Source: Mesorhizobium sp. M1D.F.Ca.ET.043.01.1.1 | GTDB lineage: Bacteria; Pseudomonadota; Alphaproteobacteria; Rhizobiales; Rhizobiaceae | Length of the DNA stretch: 64,000 nt | Direction of reading: 5' to 3' | NCBI RefSeq assembly: GCF_003952385.1 | Contig: NZ_CP034444.1 | Span: 3,534,001-3,598,000, forward strand | Shown here: positions 1 to 7,357 of the stretch, in pieces | Position numbering within the stretch: the stretch's first letter is position 1 | How the letters are laid out: each line of letters begins with the position of its first letter | The notes under the pieces: model-generated | Seen by the model: the letters and a program-made list of their open reading frames with translations, nothing else | Told to the model about the DNA's origin: nothing | Database searches by the model: none | Made by a program: the position numbers and the translations under genes

Positions 1-44
1 AGGCGGATGAGCGCTGCCCTGGATTCTGTTCTTGACACCGCCGC

Positions 45-73
45 TTGACTCGGCCGGCGGCCTCTCGTATAGA
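45..73 (+). promoter_or_regulatory. Sigma-70 type promoter of the ArsR-family gene
   Basis: A -35 box TTGACT (45-50) and a -10 box TATAGA (68-73) are separated by exactly 17 bases, close to the housekeeping consensus. Transcription would begin near position 80, about 30 bases before the GTG start at 109. The -10 box overlaps the left arm of a palindrome at 72-101. Confidence 0.7.
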
Positions 74-101
74 ACCAAAAGGTTAAATAACCATCTGGTT
101 C
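72..101. promoter_or_regulatory. Probable autoregulatory operator of the ArsR-family repressor
   Basis: A 30-bp nested palindrome is centred between 86 and 87. The outer arms are GAACCA (72-77) and TGGTTC (96-101) and the inner arms GGTTA (81-85) and TAACC (88-92), all exact and with the same centre. It covers the -10 box and the expected transcription start and ends 7 bases before the start codon. ArsR-family repressors commonly bind such dyads in their own promoters, so autorepression is a reasonable inference. Confidence 0.65.
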
Positions 102-108
102 AATAAAC

Positions 109-453
109 GTGACGACGGACAGCCTCAGCCTGACCCTCTCGGCGCTTGCCGACCCGACCCGCCGTGCCATCCTGGCGCGGCTGTCGCTCGGTGAGGCCTC
201 GGTGACGGAACTGGCGGAGCCGTTTGCCATGAGCTTTCCGGCGGTGTCGAAGCATCTCAAGGTGCTCGAGCGCGCTGGCCTGGTGGCGCGCGGCCGCGAC
301 GCACAATTTCGGCCGCGCCGCCTGCAGCCGGAACCATTGCGTGAGATCGACGAATGGCTCGAGACCTATCGCGCGCTGTGGGACGCCCGCTTCGACCGGC
401 TGGAAACCTATCTGCAAGCCTTGCAGGTTGATCCGGGCGGAGATCGAAATTGA
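109..453 (+). CDS. ArsR-family winged-helix transcriptional regulator
   Basis: The 114-residue protein has the compact ArsR fold: an N-terminal helix (LSALADPTRRAILARL, about residues 9-24) and a helix-turn-helix with recognition segment MSFPAVSKHLKVLERAGL (about 41-58). Its C-terminal helix is rich in Trp, Tyr and Arg, as in regulators paired with AHSA1/SRPBCC genes. The metal-binding ELCVCD motif of true arsenic sensors is absent, so it is probably not a metal sensor. The start is GTG at 109, which fits the -35/-10 promoter and the operator just upstream. It leads a cluster with an SRPBCC protein 55 bases downstream, then a DoxX-like and a second SRPBCC protein. The effector is unknown. Confidence 0.85.
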   Translation: MTTDSLSLTLSALADPTRRAILARLSLGEASVTELAEPFAMSFPAVSKHLKVLERAGLVARGRDAQFRPRRLQPEPLREIDEWLETYRALWDARFDRLETYLQALQVDPGGDRN

Positions 454-508
454 AACCGGCTAACCAGCAAGCCGCTCATGTGCTGCAAGACAAGCCAGAG
501 AGGGGAAC

Positions 509-1000
509 ATGACAGATCAGACCATCGACATTCCATCCGACGACCCGGTGATCGTCATCACCCGGACCTTCGATCCGCCACGCGCGCTGATGTTCAAGTT
601 GTTCACCGATCCATACCATCTGGTGCGGTTCTGGGGACCGGAAGGGTCGACCTATCCGGTCTGCGAGATGGATGTGCGGCCGGGCGGGCAATGGCGTCTG
701 ACCATGCGCTTTGCCGACGGCAGCGAATATCCGACCAACAGCGTCTATCTGGAAATCGCTCCGCCGGAGCGGATCGTCTATCGCGACGCGCCGCTCGACC
801 ACAGCCAATGGCAGGATACCTTGCCGCCGCCCAACATGGTGACGACCATCCTGTTCGAGGATGCCGGCGGCAAGACGCGCATCGTCGCCAACATCCGCGC
901 CAACTCGGTCGCCGCTCGCGACATGGCGGTGAAGATGGGCTTCGGCCAGATGGTTACGGCGAGCTACGCGCGGCTGGATGCCTATCTCAAGACGCTCTGA
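509..1000 (+). CDS. SRPBCC / AHSA1-like domain protein
   Basis: The 163-residue protein matches the activator of Hsp90 ATPase homologue 1-like branch of the SRPBCC (START-like) superfamily: VITRTFDPPRALMFKLFTDP near residues 13-32, WGPEGSTYPVCEMDVRPGGQW near 40-60, and a C-terminal amphipathic helix. These proteins form a helix-grip cavity for hydrophobic ligands. The ATG at 509 follows a strong purine-rich site (GAGAGGGG). Pairing with an upstream ArsR regulator is a recurrent arrangement in alphaproteobacteria, so the regulator probably controls it. The ligand cannot be deduced. Confidence 0.85.
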   Translation: MTDQTIDIPSDDPVIVITRTFDPPRALMFKLFTDPYHLVRFWGPEGSTYPVCEMDVRPGGQWRLTMRFADGSEYPTNSVYLEIAPPERIVYRDAPLDHSQWQDTLPPPNMVTTILFEDAGGKTRIVANIRANSVAARDMAVKMGFGQMVTASYARLDAYLKTL

Positions 1001-1149
1001 GCGAGAGTGCCGTCTGGCGCGTCGGAATGAGCCGCGCCTCGGTGAAAAAGATTCCGGGACGTGTCGGACCGTCAATTCGTGCCGCGTCCTTGGTTCGAGC
1101 CTGGCAAGGACGGCCAGCGTTCGAACCAAGATACCAGGAGGGAACGTCA

Positions 1150-1560
1150 ATGAGCATTTCTCAAACCGCGACCGTGTCGTCGGGCGCCCTGTGGACCGGT
1201 CGTGTGCTGAGCGCCATCATCGTGCTCTTCATGATCTTCGACGGTGCCATCAAACTGCCGCCGCTCGACATCGTCACCCAGACGATGGTGCCGCTCGGTT
1301 GGCCGGCCGATCCCAATGTCGCGCGCATGCTCGGCATCATCGGACTGATTTCGACCGCGCTCTACGCACTGCCGCGCACCTCGGTGCTCGGCGCCATCCT
1401 GCTCACCGCCTATCTGGGCGGCGCCATCGCCACCAAGGTGCGGGTGGACAGCCCGCTGTTCTCCCACACGCTGTTCGGCGTCTATCTCGGCATCATCCTG
1501 TGGGCCGGCCTGTTCCTCAGGGATCCCAGGCTGCGCGCGCTGATCCCGTTCAGTCGTTAA
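1150..1560 (+). CDS. DoxX-like integral membrane protein
   Basis: The 136-residue protein has four hydrophobic segments: about residues 15-35, 58-76, 80-97 and 104-123. The motif FDGAIKL in the first helix and the overall length fit the DoxX-like family of small four-helix membrane proteins. The ATG at 1150 is preceded by AGGAGGGAAC; longer in-frame extensions upstream lack such a site. It lies between two SRPBCC genes and is probably co-transcribed with them under the ArsR-type regulator. Biochemical function is unknown; DoxX relatives are linked to quinone or redox metabolism. Confidence 0.8.
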   Translation: MSISQTATVSSGALWTGRVLSAIIVLFMIFDGAIKLPPLDIVTQTMVPLGWPADPNVARMLGIIGLISTALYALPRTSVLGAILLTAYLGGAIATKVRVDSPLFSHTLFGVYLGIILWAGLFLRDPRLRALIPFSR

Positions 1561-1585
1561 GCCCGCGGGCAGGGAGAAGAAGACA

Positions 1586-2110
1586 ATGCTCACCATTCTT
1601 GTCATCCTGGTCGTCATCATCGCCGCCGTGCTCATCTATGCCGCCACACGGCCGAACGATTTCGTCGTCAGCCGCTCGGCCAGGATCAAGGCGCCGGTCG
1701 AGGCGATCTTCCCGCTGATCAACGACTTCAAGCGCTGGCCCGAATGGTCGCCCTTCGAAAAGCTCGATCCGAACATGAAACGCACGCTCTCGGGCGCTGA
1801 AAGCGGCAAAGGCGCCGCCTATGCCTGGGAAGGCAACAGCAAGGCCGGAAAGGGCCGCATGGAGATCGTCAACGCGGTGCCGTCGTCGCTGGTCTCGATG
1901 AAGCTCGATTTCGAAAAGCCGTTCCGGGCGAACAACACCGTCGACTTCACCCTGGCGCCGTCGGGCGGGAACACGACCGTCACCTGGGCGATGCGGGGCG
2001 GCCGGCCGTTCATCGTCAAGCTCATGGGCCTGTTCATGAATTTCGACGCGCTGATCGGCAAGGACTTCGAGGCCGGGCTCGACAATCTGAAGCGCGCCAC
2101 CGAGCGGTGA
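1586..2110 (+). CDS. SRPBCC family protein with N-terminal membrane anchor
   Basis: The 174-residue protein begins with one transmembrane helix (about residues 2-20, rich in Ile, Leu and Val). A polyketide-cyclase/dehydrase-like SRPBCC domain follows: SRSARIKAPVEAIFPLINDF at 29-48, the Trp-rich RWPEWSPFEKLDP after it, and a C-terminal helix. A purine-rich site (GGGAGAAGAAG) precedes the ATG. It is the last gene of the ArsR-SRPBCC-DoxX-SRPBCC cluster. The anchor suggests it acts at the membrane face. A role with the DoxX-like protein is an inference from position. Confidence 0.8.
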   Translation: MLTILVILVVIIAAVLIYAATRPNDFVVSRSARIKAPVEAIFPLINDFKRWPEWSPFEKLDPNMKRTLSGAESGKGAAYAWEGNSKAGKGRMEIVNAVPSSLVSMKLDFEKPFRANNTVDFTLAPSGGNTTVTWAMRGGRPFIVKLMGLFMNFDALIGKDFEAGLDNLKRATER

Positions 2111-2255
2111 AACGCCAATAATTTCAATGATCCAGGTGAGGTTAGGAGCCCTGCGCCGGCGCTGGTATCGGCAATCTTCGATGTCCTCGGGATCAAATTA
2201 GCCGTCCGAGAGTTAACGGCATGGCGGCGAGGACGGCGTGTGAGAGGAACGACAA

Positions 2256-2519
2256 ATGAAGAAAGCGATGATCATCCTGGCGTTGGCGACGGCACTCGGT
2301 GCCTGCTCGCAGACGGAAAAGGGTGCCGCAGTCGGCGGCCTGGGCGGCGCGGCCGTAGGTGCCGCCGTGGCAAATGATCCGGTGGAAGGCGCTGTGGTCG
2401 GTGGTGCCGTCGGCGCCGTCGCGGGCGCGCTGATCGGTCGTGCCAGCGAACCGGACCGCTGCCGCTACCGCGATCGCTACGGGCGGGTCTACATCGCCCG
2501 TTGCCCGCAAGGCTACTGA
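2256..2519 (+). CDS. Glycine-zipper small lipoprotein
   Basis: The 87-residue precursor has a short signal peptide ending in the lipobox LGAC (Cys about residue 17). An Ala/Gly/Val-rich glycine-zipper stretch (about 27-66) and a basic, aromatic tail with two Cys follow. This is the architecture of small outer-membrane 'glycine zipper' or 17-kDa surface antigen-like lipoproteins. The start follows GAGAGGAACGACAA. A strong hairpin terminator follows at 2545-2569 and is shared with rpsP from the other strand. Function is probably structural, in the envelope. Confidence 0.8.
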   Translation: MKKAMIILALATALGACSQTEKGAAVGGLGGAAVGAAVANDPVEGAVVGGAVGAVAGALIGRASEPDRCRYRDRYGRVYIARCPQGY

Positions 2520-2544
2520 CTCCTTCCGGGACGCCTGAAACAAG

Positions 2545-2569
2545 AACGGCGGGCAAAGCCCGCCGTTTT
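2545..2569. terminator. Intrinsic terminator, probably bidirectional
   Basis: Perfect 10-bp stem AACGGCGGGC / GCCCGCCGTT with an AAA loop, followed by TTTTC on the plus strand. It lies between the convergent lipoprotein gene and rpsP and can serve both. Confidence 0.75.
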
Positions 2570-2590
2570 CGTTAACCGATTCGGGCCGGA

Positions 2591-2992
2591 TTACTCGGCG
2601 GTAGCGGCTTCCGCCTCGACCGGTGCTGCGCTCGCCGCGGCAACGGCAGCGGCGGCGTCTTCCTGGGCCTTCTTCAGCAGGGCGGCGCGCTCCTGCGCCT
2701 TCTTGCCGGGCAGGGCCTTGTTCGGGTTCGAGCGGGCCTCGCGCTTGGCGATGCCGGCCTCGTCGAGGAAGCGCAGCACGCGGTCGGTCGGCTGGGCGCC
2801 GTGCGAGAGCCAATGCTTGAGGCGGTCGGCGTCGACCTTCACGCGTTCGCCGTCCTTCGGCAGCAGCGGGTTCCAGGAACCCAGCGCCTCGATAAAACGG
2901 CCGTCGCGCGGCGAGCGGGCGTCGGCGACGACGACGTGGTAGTAAGGACGCTTCTTCGAGCCCGCACGGGCCAGTCTGATCTTCAGTGCCAT
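2591..2992 (-). CDS. rpsP: 30S ribosomal protein S16
   Basis: The protein begins with the S16 hallmark [19 protein letters not shown] and continues with [21 protein letters not shown], a conserved S16 core. At 133 residues it is longer than the roughly 80-residue E. coli protein because of an Ala/Glu-rich C-terminal tail (about 90-133), usual in Rhizobiales. S16 binds 16S rRNA and helps assemble the 30S body. It is third in the ffh-chorismate mutase-rpsP unit. rimM, normally the next gene, is instead at the far right end of the window on the opposite strand, while downstream of rpsP is a terminator and a convergent gene. Confidence 0.97.
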   Translation of the reverse strand: MALKIRLARAGSKKRPYYHVVVADARSPRDGRFIEALGSWNPLLPKDGERVKVDADRLKHWLSHGAQPTDRVLRFLDEAGIAKREARSNPNKALPGKKAQERAALLKKAQEDAAAAVAAASAAPVEAEAATAE

Positions 2993-3039
2993 TCTTTATC
3001 TCCTAAAAGCTCTGATTTCTTTCATTGATCTCCGGCTGG

Positions 3040-3348
3040 TTAGCCGGCTTTCGTCACGCCGTTGGCAGCGGCGATCTGTTCGTGATGACGGATCACTTCG
3101 CGGATGACGAAGTTCAGGAACTTCTCCGCGAAATCCGGATCGAGATGCGCATCCTTCGCCAGCTGGCGAAGGCGGGCGATCTGCTGCTGCTCGCGCGCCG
3201 GATCGGCAGGCGGCAGACCATGCTCGGCCTTGAGCACGCCGACCGCCTTGGTGCAGCGGAAGCGCTCGGCCAGCATATGGATGAGGGCGGCGTCGATGTT
3301 GTCGATCGAAGCGCGGTAGCCCGCCAGAACGGCGCGTGCGTCGGCCAT
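3040..3348 (-). CDS. Chorismate mutase, AroQ class
   Basis: This small all-helical chorismate mutase converts chorismate to prephenate on the way to phenylalanine and tyrosine. Key features are LAGYRASIDNIDAALIHML at the N terminus (the catalytic Arg and the substrate-binding helix), then FRCTKAVGVLKAEHGLPPADPARE and a C-terminal helix. I chose the ATG at 3348 (MADARAVL, 102 aa) because GAGGAGAAGGAC lies right in front. An alternative ATG at 3366 adds six residues (MNEEKD) and also has a purine-rich leader. It sits between ffh and rpsP, a conserved rhizobial arrangement. Confidence 0.85.
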   Translation of the reverse strand: MADARAVLAGYRASIDNIDAALIHMLAERFRCTKAVGVLKAEHGLPPADPAREQQQIARLRQLAKDAHLDPDFAEKFLNFVIREVIRHHEQIAAANGVTKAG

Positions 3349-3372
3349 GTCCTTCTCCTCGTTCATCGCCCC

Positions 3373-4962
3373 TCACTTCTTTTTCCCGAGACCAGGCAAC
3401 CCGCCGCCGCCGAGGCCGGGAAGGCCCGGCAACTTCATGCCGCCGGGCAGGCCCGGCAACCCGCCACCGGGAAGCCCGCCGGGCAACCCGCCCGGCAGGC
3501 CTTTGCCGAGACCGGCAGCCTGGGCCTGCTTCTGCAGGGCCTCGAGCTGCTTCGGATCCATCTTGGAGAGGTCGGGCATGCCGCCGCCCGGCATCATGCC
3601 GCCAAGGCCCATCTTCGAGGCAAGGCCGCCCATCATGCCGCGCATCAGGCCGCCGCCTTTGCCCTTGCCGCCCATCGCCTTCATCATGTCGGCCATGCCG
3701 CGATGCATCTTCAGAAGCTTGTTGATCTCGGCGGCATCCGTGCCGGAGCCGGAAGCGATGCGTTTCTTGCGCGAGTGCTTCAGGATGTCGGGGTTGGCGC
3801 GCTCGGCCTTGGTCATCGAGGAGATGATGGCGAGCTGGCGGCGGAACATCTTGTCGTCGAAACCGGCCGCGGCAAGCTGGTCCTTCATCTTGCCCATGCC
3901 GGGCATCATGCCCATGATGCCGCCCATGCCGCCCATCTTCGACATCTGCTGAAGCTGCGCGGCAAGGTCGTTCAGGTCGAACTTGCCCGACTGCATCTTC
4001 CTGGCCATCGCCGCCGCCTGCTCGGCGTCGATGGTCTCGGCGGCCTTCTCGACGAGCGAGACGATGTCGCCCATGCCGAGGATGCGGTCGGCGATGCGCT
4101 TGGGATGGAATTCCTCCAGCCCGTCCATCTTTTCGCCGGTACCGATCAGCTTGATCGGCTTGCCGGTGACGGCGCGCATCGAAAGCGCCGCGCCGCCGCG
4201 GCCGTCGCCATCCATACGGGTCAGCACCAGGCCGGTGATGCCGACGCGCTCGTCGAAGCTCTTTGCGAGGTTGACGGCGTCCTGGCCGGTGAGCGAGTCG
4301 GCGACCAGCAGGATCTCGTGCGGCGACGACACCTTCTTGATGTCGGCCATCTCGACCATCAGCGGCTCGTCGATATGGGTGCGGCCGGCGGTATCGAGGA
4401 TGACGACGTCATGGCCGCCGAGCCTGGCCGCCTGCACGGCGCGCTTGGCGATGTCGACAGGGCTCTGGCCGGCGATGATCGGCAGCGTCGCCACCTTGGT
4501 CTGCTCGCCGAGCTGGCGCAGCTGTTCCTGAGCGGCCGGTCGACGCGTGTCGAGCGAGGCCATCAGGACCTTCTTGTTCTGGCGCTCGGTCAGGCGCTTG
4601 GCGATCTTGGCCGAGGTCGTCGTCTTGCCGGAGCCCTGCAGGCCGACCATCATCACGACGACGGGCGCCGGCGCGTTGAGGTCGATGGCGACGCCTTCGG
4701 CGCCCAGCATGTCGACCAGCTCGTCATGGACGATCTTGACGACCATCTGTCCGGGCTTGATCGACTTCAGCACAGCGGCGCCGACGGCCTTCTCGCGCAC
4801 CTTGTCGGTGAAGGAACGCACCACCTCCAGCGCGACGTCGGCCTCGAGCAGCGCCCGGCGCACCTCGCGCAGCGCCGCCGAGACATCCGCCTCGGACAGC
4901 GCGCCGCGGCCCGTCAGGCCGTTCAGGATGGAGCCAAGGCGCTCCTGGAGGGATTCAAACAT
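3373..4962 (-). CDS. ffh: Signal recognition particle protein Ffh (SRP54)
   Basis: Ffh is the GTPase of the signal recognition particle. It binds 4.5S RNA and signal peptides and docks with FtsY, also encoded here. From the ATG at 4962 (529 aa) the N domain begins MFESLQERLGSIL. The G domain has the P-loop GLQGSGKT (107-114), DTAGR and TRMDGDGRGG. A Met-rich M domain carries the signal-peptide and RNA-binding region. The ATG follows AAGGACGACCG; the open frame continues upstream but has no ribosome site there. The tail (last about 60 residues) is an unusual Gly/Pro/Leu repeat of GLPGG-type units ending in KKK. Confidence 0.97.
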   Translation of the reverse strand: MFESLQERLGSILNGLTGRGALSEADVSAALREVRRALLEADVALEVVRSFTDKVREKAVGAAVLKSIKPGQMVVKIVHDELVDMLGAEGVAIDLNAPAPVVVMMVGLQGSGKTTTSAKIAKRLTERQNKKVLMASLDTRRPAAQEQLRQLGEQTKVATLPIIAGQSPVDIAKRAVQAARLGGHDVVILDTAGRTHIDEPLMVEMADIKKVSSPHEILLVADSLTGQDAVNLAKSFDERVGITGLVLTRMDGDGRGGAALSMRAVTGKPIKLIGTGEKMDGLEEFHPKRIADRILGMGDIVSLVEKAAETIDAEQAAAMARKMQSGKFDLNDLAAQLQQMSKMGGMGGIMGMMPGMGKMKDQLAAAGFDDKMFRRQLAIISSMTKAERANPDILKHSRKKRIASGSGTDAAEINKLLKMHRGMADMMKAMGGKGKGGGLMRGMMGGLASKMGLGGMMPGGGMPDLSKMDPKQLEALQKQAQAAGLGKGLPGGLPGGLPGGGLPGLPGGMKLPGLPGLGGGGLPGLGKKK

Positions 4963-5173
4963 CGGTCGTCCTTCGATCTCGGTTCGGTTCGACCCGAGAG
5001 GTAGTGCGTTCGCGCCGGGTCGCCAAGCAAAAGTCCAAAGCCAAAAAGCACCCGGGGGCGCATCGCGCTGCCGGGTGTTGGCCTCCAGGATCGGTTTACA
5101 GCTCTGGCCCCAAAGGGCGTCGGCGTCCTGGTCGGCTTTCGCGGAGGTGTACTCGTCGCGGAATTCGTGCGCG

Positions 5174-5202
5174 TCTAGACAGGAAATCGGCGGCGGAGTC
5201 AA
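5174..5202 (-). promoter_or_regulatory. Probable promoter of the ffh-chorismate mutase-rpsP unit
   Basis: On the minus strand TTGACT (complement of 5197-5202) and TCTAGA (5174-5179) are separated by exactly 17 bases. They lie about 210 bases upstream of the ffh start in the otherwise empty 275-base gap between ffh and the glycosyltransferase gene. Confidence 0.55.
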
Positions 5203-5237
5203 GGCTGGGGGTGGGAACGGAGCCAAAACGCCGCGAT

Positions 5238-6179
5238 CTAGGCCAGCTTTTCGCCGTCGAGGATGCGCGTGTAGAGATCGAGATAGCCTTTTGCAGTCTT
5301 TGCGATCGGAAACCGGTCGGCGGCGGATTCACGGCACCGTTCGGGCGAAAGCGCGGCGATGTCGGCCAAGGCCTGCGCGAACTCGGCATCGGTGTCGAAG
5401 AGGCGGCCGGTGGCGTCGTCGACGATTTCCGGCAGCGCGCCGCGCGGCGTTGTCAGCACCGGCGTGCCGCACAGCATCGCTTCGACCGGCGCCATGCCGA
5501 ACGGCTCCTCCCAGGCGATCGGATTAAGGAAGGCCCTGGCCTCGCCGAGCAGGCGCAGCTTCTCATCGCCGTCGACTGTGCCGTGGTAACGGAAGCGGCG
5601 GCCCAGGCTCTTGAAGAAGACGCCCTGGCGGCGAACCTTCGTGCGCAGCAGGAGCTGCCAGCGCGCGCCGCCGGCGATGTCGAGCTGGAAATCGAAGGCC
5701 CTGGCGAGATCGACGGCCCGGTTGAGGTTCTTGCCGGCCCGGGCGATGCCGGCCAGGAACAGCAGCCGGCTCGTATTGCTGGCGGACAGCCGATAGGCAT
5801 CGATCGGAAAGCCGTTGTAGACGAAGGTTTCCCGCCCGTGATTGCGCGCATGGTTGGCGCTGACGAAGCTCCAGTTCTGCCCCTGTTTCTGGTATCCCGG
5901 GGCAAAGCCGTGCATGGTGTAGAGCGCCGGGCGCGACGTCTCGACGTACCAGCCGTTGAAATGCACGATGTCGGCGTCGGCCGGGATCGCGGCGCGGCAT
6001 TCGGCGGCCGAAGACGCCTGCCGCACTTCGCAAAGCGGGTGGCTCGAGCCGCGACCGGCGATCAGGACCACCTTGTGGCCGAGGCGCGAAAGCTCATTTG
6101 CCAGCCAGTCGACCTGCCGCTCGGTGCCGCCATAGCCTTGGCAGGGAATGGTGCGTTCCGCCACCAGCGTGATGCGCAT
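5238..6179 (-). CDS. Glycosyltransferase, GT4-like (GT-B fold)
   Basis: The 313-residue protein starts MRITLVAERTIPCQGYGGTE, the GGTE loop typical of GT4 enzymes that bind the acceptor in the N-terminal Rossmann half. The C-terminal half carries the E-x7-E nucleotide-sugar motif in EEPFGMAPVEAMLCGTPVL, followed by TTPRGALPEIV. It is shorter than many GT4 enzymes (350-400 aa) but both halves are present. Donor and acceptor cannot be read from sequence. Position next to ffh suggests no pathway, and a role in envelope polysaccharide is only a guess. Confidence 0.85.
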   Translation of the reverse strand: MRITLVAERTIPCQGYGGTERQVDWLANELSRLGHKVVLIAGRGSSHPLCEVRQASSAAECRAAIPADADIVHFNGWYVETSRPALYTMHGFAPGYQKQGQNWSFVSANHARNHGRETFVYNGFPIDAYRLSASNTSRLLFLAGIARAGKNLNRAVDLARAFDFQLDIAGGARWQLLLRTKVRRQGVFFKSLGRRFRYHGTVDGDEKLRLLGEARAFLNPIAWEEPFGMAPVEAMLCGTPVLTTPRGALPEIVDDATGRLFDTDAEFAQALADIAALSPERCRESAADRFPIAKTAKGYLDLYTRILDGEKLA

Positions 6180-6208
6180 CAGCTGAGCCCGCCGTTCTTC
6201 TGCCCGAC

Positions 6209-6251
6209 CCTGATCCGGTCCAGAAGCCGGTTTCCGCCTTTCCGGATCATG
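6209..6251. repeat. Short palindromic repeat, family R8 (degenerate copy)
   Basis: An imperfect palindrome begins CCTGATCCGG and ends CCGGATCATGG, with GCCGGTTTCC in the middle. It resembles the better copy at 25676-25722. Its right arm supplies the TGA stop codon of the CPBP protease gene (6247-6249 on the minus strand). Confidence 0.5.
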
Positions 6252-7188
6252 GTGCCTCCGGCCCGACTTTCAGGGGCGAGCGGCGATGCAGAAGCAAGAA
6301 CATCGTCAGCAGCGTGCTCGCGACGCCGATCGCGGCGATGAGAGCAGCGTCCCAATTCGTCCAGCCGGGGCCTTCGAGCGGCCTGGCGGTGAAGAGGGCG
6401 AAGGAATTGTAGCTCTGCTGGTGCGAGATGAGCAGGAAGCCGGTCAGGTTGTTGCCGAGATGGGCGCCGAAAACGGCGCCCAAATTGCCGGTCACATAGA
6501 CCAGCAGCGTCAGCAGCAGCGCGAATGTGCCGATCGAGACCAGCACGCAGGCATTGATGGCGAGCGTCGAAGCCGCGCTCCAATGCAGCGCGGAGAACAG
6601 GAGCGCCGGCAGCAGCGCCCAGATCAGCGGGCTGCCAAACCGGTTGCTGAGGCCGCGCAGCAGATAGCCGCGGAACAGGGCCTCCTCCGCCGAGGTCTGC
6701 AGGAAGGCGAGCGGCACGATCGGAACGAGGAAGAGCAGCCAGGACGAGAAGGCGATCGATCCGCGAGCGATCTCCGGCTGCAGCCAATAGAGCAGGACCT
6801 CCGAGAACAGCGAGGTGATCAGGACAGCGACCAGGCCCTTGAGAAAGCTGCCGCGCGAGATGCGGCGGTTGGTCCCGATCAGCGCCGAGAGCGGCTCGCC
6901 ATGCACGAAGCGCATCGCCACCCAAAGGCCGATCCAGATGCCGGCAAAGGACGCCAGCGCGGTGAGGATGCCGACGGGCGAGGCAAGGAAATCCTGGATC
7001 GGCTGTCCGGTCGCCGGTCCAGGGAGGCGCAAGACGATGAAGGCGGTGGTGCCGGCGACGAGCACGACAAGCGTCATGGCGAGCCAGAAGAAAACGACGA
7101 TCGCCGCTCCAAGCAGGAGCCGGAGCGGGGTGGTCTTCTCGTTCGGCGAGCGCCGGTAACGCTCGAAGGCGGCACTGTCGATGATCAC
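6247..7188 (-). CDS. CPBP-family intramembrane metalloprotease (CAAX protease-like)
   Basis: The 313-residue protein has about eight hydrophobic helices. It carries the family motifs: EEALFRGYLLRG (EExxxR), LLFSALHW (FxxxH) and a later helix with HLGNN, the Glu and His residues expected to coordinate zinc within the membrane. Bacterial members act in membrane-protein processing or peptide immunity; the substrate here is unknown. It is 67 bases upstream of the glycosyltransferase on the same strand and may be co-transcribed. Its stop codon falls inside a palindromic repeat (6209-6251). Confidence 0.85.
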   Translation of the reverse strand: MIIDSAAFERYRRSPNEKTTPLRLLLGAAIVVFFWLAMTLVVLVAGTTAFIVLRLPGPATGQPIQDFLASPVGILTALASFAGIWIGLWVAMRFVHGEPLSALIGTNRRISRGSFLKGLVAVLITSLFSEVLLYWLQPEIARGSIAFSSWLLFLVPIVPLAFLQTSAEEALFRGYLLRGLSNRFGSPLIWALLPALLFSALHWSAASTLAINACVLVSIGTFALLLTLLVYVTGNLGAVFGAHLGNNLTGFLLISHQQSYNSFALFTARPLEGPGWTNWDAALIAAIGVASTLLTMFLLLHRRSPLKVGPEAP

Positions 7189-7357
7189 GCGGCTCCCCTG
7201 CCGGACGCTTCCGGGTCGCCTGATCTAGGGGATTGGCGTTTTCGGCGCAATCGCTCGCGTCGAATCCGGCAACGGGTCGGATCGCTTGAGGCCGGTCGGA
7301 AACAATTTCGGCCGCGGATTAACCGTTTTGCCGCTTTTTCCGCTTAAGAAGCTCACC

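Noticed and set aside
3400..3520. Repetitive DNA that might be a CRISPR or minisatellite
   Set aside because: It encodes the GLPGG tail of Ffh in frame and lacks repeat-spacer structure.
3025..5004. A 659-codon plus-strand frame over ffh
   Set aside because: Antisense to ffh and chorismate mutase; low complexity.
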